From assembly GCA_016929305.1 (NCBI GenBank), contig JAFGJC010000421.1, positions 1 through 5,287 of the forward strand: a stretch of DNA of 5,287 nucleotides, written 5' to 3'. Source of the stretch: a candidate division CSSED10-310 bacterium (lineage in GTDB: Bacteria > CSSED10-310 > JAFGJC01). Below the pieces are notes generated by a model that worked only from the letters and a program-made list of their open reading frames with translations, had not been told where the DNA came from and made no database searches. The position numbers and the translations under genes were made by a program. Of this stretch, positions 1 through 5,287 are shown one piece after another (the first letter of the stretch is position 1; the number at the start of each line of letters is the position of its first letter).

Positions 1-1388
1 AGATCATGATGCATCCGGATCTCTATTTGAAATGGATACACCTTCTCAGGAACAAAGCAAAAATTCATGAAAACCTTCAGGATTTTCCAGGGGCATTGCG
101 GATCATCGATATGTCACTCGCCTCTGGAGATGATCTGCGTCAAAAATTTCCATCCGGTGATATATTGGATACACTGGCTTCACTTCATTTTTTTCTGGGA
201 AGGTTGCATATGATACGAGACGATCCAGAACCTTCATGGGTACAATTCGACAAAGCACAGACTCTGCTGGACGAACTCCAGAAGAAGGAACCTCACCGGG
301 ATCTGGATCATGCTTTCTTTTCCGTTTCCATGGGTTTGGCAAATACTCTGACCCAATCGATGAAATTCCGTGAAGCGTTGTTGACATATGACCGGATTAT
401 CGACCGCGAGGAACGGGCTATTTTCCAGAAAGATTGCCAAGACCGGAAAGATCAACTGGCAATGGCCTTGTTCAACAAAGGCAATACCTTATTCATGTTG
501 AAGCAGCCGGAGAAGGCGCTGCTTTATGTCGACAAAGCTATTGAATACGTCACATCACTAGTAAATCCCTTGGAACAATACAAATATGAATCGCGACTCG
601 GTATGATGTATATGAATAAAGCCATTATTCTGAAAATGGCACAAAATTTTGCTGAATGTCTGGATTGCAGCAATATGGCAATAAATATTTATACAAACCG
701 GATAGTCTCGCACGCTACAGATAAGGATAATGAATTATTGATTAACTGTTACCGAATAAAATCCGTAGCATTGGATGAGCTGGGACGGCGTGAAGAAGCG
801 CTGAAGACAATAGAGGACACACTGGCGAAATATAAAAAGCTGGTGTATGAACACGGACGAATGGATCTGATAACAGACTTTGTTGTGAGCCTTCGAAATC
901 AAGCTGTCATCTATTATAAGCTGGGGAAAATCGACGAGAGTATCGATGTGTATCATCATGCTGTCGCTCATCTCAAGGATCGTCTTCGAGATGCTCTGAA
1001 TATTGTTCTTGTTAGGGAACTGATTGAAACATCCCTTGAAATGGCTGTTATTTTTGAGAATATCGACAATTACTCTATGGCCCTTGAGATATATGAAACG
1101 ATTCATCGTGAAACGTTATCTTTTCCGGATAACATTCGGAATGAATTAAGTACAGAGATAATAATCATTCAAACCAGCATTGCCATAGCGTGTATACGTA
1201 CAGGTAACACGCAAACCGGGCTACCTTTAGCGCGGCAATCGAAACAGCGTCTGGAGGAGATTATTGATACTGTCCGTGGATACAAGAATATAGAATCTCT
1301 CCTGGAGGAACTCAATGAAGTCATGGCATCCGTGGAGGTTTCGGGTGGACAAACATCAACCTCTACGGCAAACGGAGGTGAATATTGA
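1..1388 (+). CDS. TPR-repeat protein, 3' part (5' end outside window)
   Basis: The reading frame is open to the left edge. The first ATG pair (base 6) begins inside what already looks like a TPR helix, so the true start is probably upstream; residue numbers here count from base 6 (460 residues visible). The protein is almost entirely amphipathic helix pairs. Nine hairpins align on a small residue at 18, 65, 112, 159, 206, 253, 300, 347 and 393, each followed 12 residues later by the second-helix small residue (A30, S77, A124, A171, C218, A265, S312, A359, G405). This is the A8/A20 pattern of TPRs, but with a 47-residue period instead of 34. The tail (about 440-460) is low-complexity, rich in Ser, Thr and Gly. 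No signal peptide, membrane segment, kinase or CHAT domain is visible. TPR arrays are protein-binding scaffolds; the partner is unknown, and any enzymatic or sensor domain would lie upstream of the window. The gene overlaps the dehydrogenase by 4 bases. Confidence 0.85.
   Translation, partial: IMMHPDLYLKWIHLLRNKAKIHENLQDFPGALRIIDMSLASGDDLRQKFPSGDILDTLASLHFFLGRLHMIRDDPEPSWVQFDKAQTLLDELQKKEPHRDLDHAFFSVSMGLANTLTQSMKFREALLTYDRIIDREERAIFQKDCQDRKDQLAMALFNKGNTLFMLKQPEKALLYVDKAIEYVTSLVNPLEQYKYESRLGMMYMNKAIILKMAQNFAECLDCSNMAINIYTNRIVSHATDKDNELLINCYRIKSVALDELGRREEALKTIEDTLAKYKKLVYEHGRMDLITDFVVSLRNQAVIYYKLGKIDESIDVYHHAVAHLKDRLRDALNIVLVRELIETSLEMAVIFENIDNYSMALEIYETIHRETLSFPDNIRNELSTEIIIIQTSIAIACIRTGNTQTGLPLARQSKQRLEEIIDTVRGYKNIESLLEELNEVMASVEVSGGQTSTSTANGGEY
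33..1259 (+). repeat. Array of nine TPR-like units with 47-residue (141-base) period
   Basis: Hand alignment of the translated repeats gives a constant 47-residue step between equivalent helix-A small residues for seven successive intervals, and 46 for the last. Typical helix-A/helix-B pairs are NKGNTLFMLKQPEKALLYV (157-175), NKAIILKMAQNFAECLDCS (204-222) and NQAVIYYKLGKIDESIDVY (298-316). The units are well diverged in sequence, so this is an old protein-level repeat and not a recent DNA duplication. The boundaries given are approximate. Confidence 0.75.
1374..1378 (+). promoter_or_regulatory. Shine-Dalgarno GGAGG that fixes a TTG start
   Basis: GGAGG lies in the last codons of the TPR gene, 6 bases before the TTG at 1385. 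It is 15 bases from the next candidate, an in-frame ATG at 1394, which is too far. The TTG start also gives the N-terminus MKAMVLDK, the usual beginning of this dehydrogenase group. The site sits inside the upstream coding sequence, so terminating ribosomes would reach it, consistent with translational coupling. Confidence 0.8.
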
Positions 1389-2413
1389 AAGCAATGGTTC
1401 TGGACAAAGTCATACAGATATCGGAAAACAGTAAGCCTTTACGCCTGATGAACCTTCCGGATCCGGTTCCGAAACCGGATGAGATACTGATAAAAGTCAG
1501 CACCTGTGGTGTTTGTCACACAGAGCTTGATGAAATTGAAGGCAGAACGCCCCCAACACACTTTCCAATGGTGCTGGGACATCAGGTAGTCGGTAAAGTT
1601 GAGGACGCTGGATCGAATGCAAAGCAGTTCCATATTGGTGATCGGGTCGGCGTAGCATGGATATATTCCGCCTGCGAATCTTGCGAACTCTGTTTGGCCG
1701 GTAAAGAAAATCTGTGTTCACAATTCAAAGCTACGGGACGCGATGCCTTTGGCGGCTATGCGGAATTGATGGTCGTACCTGAAGGATTTGCACAATCGAT
1801 TCCTAGTGTATTTACGAATGAAGAAGCTGCGCCGCTGCTGTGCGCAGGCGCAATCGGTTACCGCTCACTCCGGCTGACCGGTATCAACAACGGTCAGCGG
1901 CTGGGTTTGACCGGCTTCGGTGCGTCGGCACATCTTGTTCTTAAACTGGTAAGATATCTGTATCCCGACACGGATGTCTATGTGTTCGCCAGAAATCCCA
2001 ACGAGAGGGACTTTGCGCGGGACCTAGGAGCGGTGTGGACGGGAGATACCGTTGACCGTGCACCCCGAGATCTGCATGCCATCATCGATACCACGCCTGT
2101 TTGGAAACCGGTCGTTGAAGCCATGGCAAACCTGATACCCGGCGGACGACTGGTGATCAATGCCATTCGAAAGGAGACATCCGATCAGGAAATTCTTTCG
2201 AAGCTTCGCTATGAAGATCATCTCTGGATGGAAAAAGAAATCAAAAGCGTTGCCAATGTAACACGAACGGATGTCCGGGAATTCCTTGATCTGGCATCAC
2301 GGATTCCTATCAAACCGGATGTTCAGACTTACCGGCTTGATCAAGCCAATACAGCCTTGCTTGAACTGAAATCCCAGAAGATTCGAGGTGGAAAAGTACT
2401 GGCAATTTCTTAA
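1385..2413 (+). CDS. Zinc-dependent alcohol dehydrogenase, medium-chain (AdhA/CAD2-like)
   Basis: Complete 342-residue MDR-superfamily oxidoreductase, expected to interconvert an alcohol and an aldehyde in the cytoplasm with a nicotinamide cofactor. The N-terminal catalytic domain contains GVCHTELD (42-49), with C44 as zinc ligand and T46 as likely proton-relay residue. GHQVVG (65-70) supplies H66, and C153 in PLLCAG is the third ligand. Position 67 is Gln instead of the usual Glu, which I recall as normal for this subgroup. The structural zinc lobe has C97, C100, C103 and C111. The Rossmann motif is GFGASAH (177-183). The end of the second strand (VYVFARN, 198-204) lacks an acidic residue and has R203, which hints at NADP(H), by inference only. 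IKSVANVTR (286-294) and the C-terminal IRGGKVL are also typical of the group. The start is TTG, overlapping the TPR stop as TTGA, so the two genes probably share an operon. The substrate cannot be read from sequence; no frameshift or missing catalytic ligand is seen. Confidence 0.93.
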   Translation: MKAMVLDKVIQISENSKPLRLMNLPDPVPKPDEILIKVSTCGVCHTELDEIEGRTPPTHFPMVLGHQVVGKVEDAGSNAKQFHIGDRVGVAWIYSACESCELCLAGKENLCSQFKATGRDAFGGYAELMVVPEGFAQSIPSVFTNEEAAPLLCAGAIGYRSLRLTGINNGQRLGLTGFGASAHLVLKLVRYLYPDTDVYVFARNPNERDFARDLGAVWTGDTVDRAPRDLHAIIDTTPVWKPVVEAMANLIPGGRLVINAIRKETSDQEILSKLRYEDHLWMEKEIKSVANVTRTDVREFLDLASRIPIKPDVQTYRLDQANTALLELKSQKIRGGKVLAIS

Positions 2414-2476
2414 ACTTTATCACGTTATGTCTCATCAGGCTCGATATTTCAGTCTTTCAGTGAAAACACTGGTGTG
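2414..2476. other. Convergent intergenic gap with a weak 5-bp hairpin
   Basis: These 63 bases separate the stop of the dehydrogenase from the stop of the C45-like gene on the other strand. They contain CAGTG-AAAA-CACTG (2458-2471), a perfect 5-base stem with a four-base loop, and a tandem TTTCAGT repeat (2447-2453, 2455-2461) just before it. A bidirectional terminator would be expected here, but no T-run follows the stem on either strand, so the hairpin alone is a poor intrinsic terminator. Confidence 0.25.
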
Positions 2477-3727
2477 TCAAACGGTATCAAGCTCTTCGAT
2501 TTTGAATGTTAAATATTCTGAAAATACCTCATCGAACCCGCCATCTGTTGCAGGTTTCTCTGTCAAATAGAAGCGGATGGACATCGTTCTTTCCCGAATG
2601 TCGTAAAAAGTCTGCCAGAGTGTTCTGGACAATAGCGGTTCTGCTGAAATAACCTGCCGATAGGGTTCAGGAATGTGCTGGATGCACCGTGATACTATCG
2701 CCGGATCTGCGATGGACCGCATGGCATGCAATAAATACGGCTTCGCCAATTCAGACAATGATTCTTCCAGAATTCGATACCGCAAGAATGATGTCGTTCC
2801 GGTTTCCATAATCCCATCTAGATTCGGAAAGGATCGTGAAGATGTAAAACGGTGTAACGGATGATTTGTCAGCAGACACGGTGAATCGGCGCAGTCAATG
2901 ATATGCCCGTGTTGACCATCTTCAGAATGCTCGTATACAAACGCATTACCGGAGTTATCCGCTATCAGATAATGGCTGGGCATGAGAATAGCATAGTGTT
3001 GATGATCCAGCATGGCCTGTTTTGCTTCTTGAACAGTCCCGCATGTATCCAGCAGCATCCGCATGGATTCAAGCTCATACAATCCCACATCTTCAGATTT
3101 GGTTTCAGCTGTCGTTAACGCAATTTCATCACCATTTACCGCAACGGTCACACCGGCACTGTTGATACCTTCCAGTACACCCGATAAGAGATCGAAACTT
3201 GTCAGGCAAAGTGACGCAAATCCGCCATCCGTCGGATGCAGCTCCAGTAGATAAGGTTCTGACATCACCGGTGTTTTTGAATCGGATGCTGCGATAGGGA
3301 TCCCGATCAACTCGGCCATGCTGGCGCGCGGAAAATCATAATTTCTGGTGAGATACGGGTTTCCATCTTTCGAACCCGTCTTCGGAAAAAATACCATGGA
3401 ACAGCCGTGTGGCATTGGCGGGATCTGCTGATTGTACGGCAGCCCGAACACATCATGTGTATTACTGCTGATGTCAATGCGCATCGCATCGGCAATACCT
3501 TCTGCCCGATCATATAGAATAGGATATTTCCGGCTGAAGTAGTCTCGCCGTGCTGCACAGACAGCAGCATCCCGACATTCCAGATTTTTTCGGCTCAGAT
3601 GATGTCGTTCTGATGCAATCTCTGCAAGTTTCTTCCCGATTTCTCGATTGGATCCACACAGCCGCACATGCCGGACAGTCATGAAACTACGATCCGCTCC
3701 CAGTATCAGGCGTTCGTCATGAATCAT
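2477..3727 (-). CDS. C45 family Ntn hydrolase / acyl-CoA:6-APA acyltransferase-like protein
   Basis: Complete 416-residue protein of the peptidase C45 / AAT-like branch of the Ntn hydrolases, related to penicillin acyltransferase and more distantly to choloylglycine hydrolases. These enzymes cleave or transfer acyl groups at amide bonds after self-cleavage before a nucleophilic Cys. Visible family marks, in order: VRLCGSNREIGKKLAE (21-36); HGCSMVFF (107-114), with predicted nucleophile C109 and cleavage at G108-C109; LTRNYDF (126-132), with R128 and D131 spaced as in the oxyanion/substrate-binding pair of the superfamily; EGINSAGVTVAVN (186-198); SHYLIADNSGNAFVYE (251-266); TNH (287-289); and SFLRYR (313-318). 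Cleavage would give chains of about 108 and 308 residues. No signal peptide is seen, so it is probably cytoplasmic. ATG 3727 is chosen because AAGGAG lies 7 bases upstream; M16 would be closer to the usual family start but lacks a comparable SD. The gene follows the dGTPase-like gene in the same direction but with a 162-base gap, so it probably has its own promoter. The natural substrate is unknown; beta-lactam activity should not be assumed. Confidence 0.9.
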   Translation of the reverse strand: MIHDERLILGADRSFMTVRHVRLCGSNREIGKKLAEIASERHHLSRKNLECRDAAVCAARRDYFSRKYPILYDRAEGIADAMRIDISSNTHDVFGLPYNQQIPPMPHGCSMVFFPKTGSKDGNPYLTRNYDFPRASMAELIGIPIAASDSKTPVMSEPYLLELHPTDGGFASLCLTSFDLLSGVLEGINSAGVTVAVNGDEIALTTAETKSEDVGLYELESMRMLLDTCGTVQEAKQAMLDHQHYAILMPSHYLIADNSGNAFVYEHSEDGQHGHIIDCADSPCLLTNHPLHRFTSSRSFPNLDGIMETGTTSFLRYRILEESLSELAKPYLLHAMRSIADPAIVSRCIQHIPEPYRQVISAEPLLSRTLWQTFYDIRERTMSIRFYLTEKPATDGGFDEVFSEYLTFKIEELDTV

Positions 3728-3734
3728 GAGGTAA

Positions 3735-3740
3735 CTCCTT
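3735..3740 (-). promoter_or_regulatory. Shine-Dalgarno AAGGAG of the C45-like gene
   Basis: Read on the minus strand, AAGGAG is followed by 7 bases (TTACCTC) and then the ATG at 3727. This near-ideal spacing favours the start that adds 15 residues before M16. Confidence 0.8.
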
Positions 3741-3770
3741 AGAAGAAAAGAATAAAATCAACTTCCTGCC

Positions 3771-3790
3771 AACCAGCATACATGCCGGTT
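3771..3790 (-). promoter_or_regulatory. 20-base inverted repeat in the leader of the C45-like gene
   Basis: On the minus strand AACCGGCATGTATGCTGGTT can fold into an 8-pair stem (one pair a G-U) with a TGTA loop, ending 43 bases before the start codon. On the plus strand the same spot has an A-C mismatch but is followed by a run of six T. It may be an RNA hairpin in the mRNA leader, a dyad operator, or an intrinsic terminator for transcripts running rightward antisense to the C45-like gene. The sequence does not decide between these. Confidence 0.45.
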
Positions 3791-3858
3791 TTTTATTTAT
3801 TCGCCAATATACCCGTAGAGGGGATTTGATTCAAACGCACACTCTATCGTTTATTACT

Positions 3859-3893
3859 ATTATATGTTTTATCCTCTACAGTTCACATGTCAA
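3859..3893 (-). promoter_or_regulatory. Candidate sigma-70-type promoter for the C45-like gene
   Basis: On the minus strand a perfect TTGACA (3893-3888) overlaps the stop codon of the dGTPase-like gene, and a perfect TATAAT lies at 3864-3859. They are 23 bases apart, too far to work together. Workable readings are TTGACA with TAAAAC 16 bases on (3871-3866), or TATAAT with only a poor -35 (TGTGAA) 17 bases upstream. Starting from TATAAT, the leader would be roughly 125 bases and include the inverted repeat. An 11-base dyad (TTTGA-T-TCAAA on the plus strand, 3825-3835) lies downstream of the -10 and could be an operator. Confidence 0.4.
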
Positions 3894-5287
3894 AAAATGA
3901 AATATGTTTCATCCTGCATATCGACTTCTCTGCCGCATTCAGTAACACGCCGGTATTCTCGTGATATATATCGATCGGTCATTCCGGCGATATGTTCTAT
4001 GATTCGGCGTATCAATGAGATACGGTTTGTTTTCCAGTCGTTTCCATCACGTTTAACATTCTTCAATTCAGCGATGACCTCTTTTGAGATCGTTTCGTTC
4101 TGTTTAACATCGAGTGGTTTCTCAATCCATTTCTGCACATTTTCACTGACATTGCTTTTCTCATCGTACTTTCTCAGTTTTGCCCATACCCGGTCATGCA
4201 TGATTTTGGGATTCTTTAAATAGATGTTAAGCAGCTTTTTTATAACACGCTTGCCCATGTAATTCATGCTGGCAATTCTGCTGCTGTTATGTATTCTGGA
4301 TTTTATCAGTTTCGAAAGAAATCTATCCAATTCTTTTGCATGATGTTCCATCTTAACCAGACGTTCGATGTCTGGATAGTTTAGATTTGGTCGATAATGC
4401 GGGCATTCATACTTATCACACGGTCGTGAAACTCTTCTTGAGTTTCGAGTTGCACTGCACATCTGTGAGTCAACACCACCGCACAATTCTTTGTATCCGG
4501 TAAAATATATCTGAACATTTTCCAGCGGCACAGTTATATCATCAATCTTTATATATTCAGTCAGATCCGGTATTTCGAATTTATTCAACCATGTTATTTG
4601 GGATACCTTTTTATTAGGATACAGTTTCATCGCTGTCATTTTTTTCAGTTCATCTCCATTTGATTCCAAAATAAGCGGTAGTTTTTTGATAATGAAATTT
4701 TTCCTGCGTCCTTCACTGCCGCTTTCTGAATCTTTAAATTCAAACACAATACACCGTTGGTCTTCAGATACCGGGGCAAATCCGTCCTTCTGGGAATAAC
4801 ATCCATCTACAATAATAACAATCACATATCTATCTTTATTCCTGCGTGCGTTTGCGATTTCTTCGTCGTTAATGCTTTTTCTGGCAAACCGGAAATTTCT
4901 ATCCATACGGTGGTGGATGTTCCAGTAACTGTGCTCAATGATGTTCGCTAATAGAACTCCCCTGAGAAATGCAGTAATATTGTACGACGAAAGTGTTGAT
5001 TTTCCATCAGGGTTTTCGGCAGTCGGTCTTTCATCCAGAATTTCGATCATTAGCTTGGTATATTTAAATATTCGTGAACGAACACGAATCTTCTCATATT
5101 CACTCAATGCATCCATATAAGTATCATCTTTCCACATATGCAGTAAAAACATCAGAGAAACGATATGTTTAAACAATTTTATATATTTTTCATTATCTTT
5201 ATTAGTTTCAAGTTTTTTTATAATATCGGGAACGACTTTTTTGGCTACACTGGAATATTTCACATCACCAAGGTTATCTGAAAAGTC
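3890..5287 (-). CDS. dGTPase-like (dNTP triphosphohydrolase family) protein, 3' part
   Basis: The frame is open to the right edge. A GTG at 5263 could start a 457-residue protein, but it has no good SD and the codons before it (DFSDNLGD) read on smoothly, so the gene is treated as 5'-truncated; residues are counted from that GTG. The C-terminal half matches the C-terminal helical region of dGTPases: LDRFLSKLI (312-320), KRVIKKLLNIYLKNPKIM (338-355) and the hallmark IAGMTDRY (425-432). Family members hydrolyse dNTPs to nucleoside and tripolyphosphate using an HD-type metal site. No convincing HD motif is visible here, so the catalytic core is either upstream of the window or lost. Residues 145-260 form a beta-rich segment I do not recognise, followed by a cysteine cluster (C261, C269, C282, C287). 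The DNA is AT-rich compared with its neighbours. Likely roles are dNTP pool control or phage defence, by inference from the family only. Confidence 0.72.
   Translation of the reverse strand, partial: DFSDNLGDVKYSSVAKKVVPDIIKKLETNKDNEKYIKLFKHIVSLMFLLHMWKDDTYMDALSEYEKIRVRSRIFKYTKLMIEILDERPTAENPDGKSTLSSYNITAFLRGVLLANIIEHSYWNIHHRMDRNFRFARKSINDEEIANARRNKDRYVIVIIVDGCYSQKDGFAPVSEDQRCIVFEFKDSESGSEGRRKNFIIKKLPLILESNGDELKKMTAMKLYPNKKVSQITWLNKFEIPDLTEYIKIDDITVPLENVQIYFTGYKELCGGVDSQMCSATRNSRRVSRPCDKYECPHYRPNLNYPDIERLVKMEHHAKELDRFLSKLIKSRIHNSSRIASMNYMGKRVIKKLLNIYLKNPKIMHDRVWAKLRKYDEKSNVSENVQKWIEKPLDVKQNETISKEVIAELKNVKRDGNDWKTNRISLIRRIIEHIAGMTDRYISREYRRVTECGREVDMQDETYFIF

Noticed and set aside
6..11. ATG-ATG at the left edge as the real start of the TPR gene.
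   Set aside because: Only 5 bases precede it, no SD can be seen, the frame stays open to the edge, and the protein begins inside a repeat unit.
735..1106. 123-codon open frame antisense to the TPR gene.
   Set aside because: It lies wholly inside a well-supported gene on the other strand, shows no recognisable domain, and its frame is explained by the codon pattern of the TPR gene.
3815..3879. GTAGAGG / CCTCTAC inverted repeat flanking the TATAAT.
   Set aside because: A 7-base match with a 51-base gap is about what chance gives in a region of this size.
3864..4223. 119-codon plus-strand open frame opposite the dGTPase-like gene.
   Set aside because: It is antisense to the conserved dGTPase C-terminal motifs, and its hydrophobic Phe/Ser-rich translation is what an AT-rich opposite strand gives.
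4535..4543. D241-D242-I243 as the metal-binding DDIAY-type motif of dGTPases.
   Set aside because: The surrounding residues (YIKIDDITVPLENV) look like a beta strand and do not match the helical family motif.
5261..5263. GTG as the true start of the dGTPase-like gene.
   Set aside because: No proper SD precedes it and the frame is open for eight more codons to the edge. It remains possible but is less likely than an upstream start.

Overview
The window is an ordinary-looking stretch of bacterial chromosome with four protein genes in two convergent pairs. Shine-Dalgarno-led starts (including a TTG start), a 4-base gene overlap and short intergenic gaps all point to a bacterium. GC content is middling but uneven. 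No marker gene is present, so the phylum cannot be named from sequence. I see no rRNA, tRNA, CRISPR array, transposase or integrase.

Plus strand (1-2413): the 3' part of a tetratricopeptide-repeat (TPR) gene, cut by the left edge, overlaps by 4 bases a complete zinc-dependent medium-chain alcohol dehydrogenase of the AdhA/CAD2-like group. The TPR protein consists of at least nine helical hairpins spaced almost exactly 47 residues apart. The overlap and the SD inside the TPR gene suggest co-transcription and translational coupling. A 63-base convergent gap (2414-2476) follows and holds only a weak hairpin.

Minus strand (5287 to 2477): first comes the 3' part of an AT-rich gene, cut by the right edge. 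The C-terminal part of its product carries the hallmarks of deoxyguanosine-triphosphate triphosphohydrolases (dGTPase/dNTPase), preceded by an unrecognised beta-rich segment and a four-cysteine cluster. After a 162-base gap with promoter-like elements and a 20-base inverted repeat comes a complete peptidase C45 / acyl-CoA:6-aminopenicillanate acyltransferase-like Ntn hydrolase with a predicted self-processing Cys109.

Apart from the TPR-dehydrogenase coupling, nothing ties these genes into one pathway. The least ordinary items are the unusual dGTPase-like protein, whose family can deplete dNTP pools and has known roles in phage resistance, and the strict 47-residue TPR spacing. I do not find convincing evidence of a complete new system; both edge genes are truncated, so the decisive context lies outside the window.
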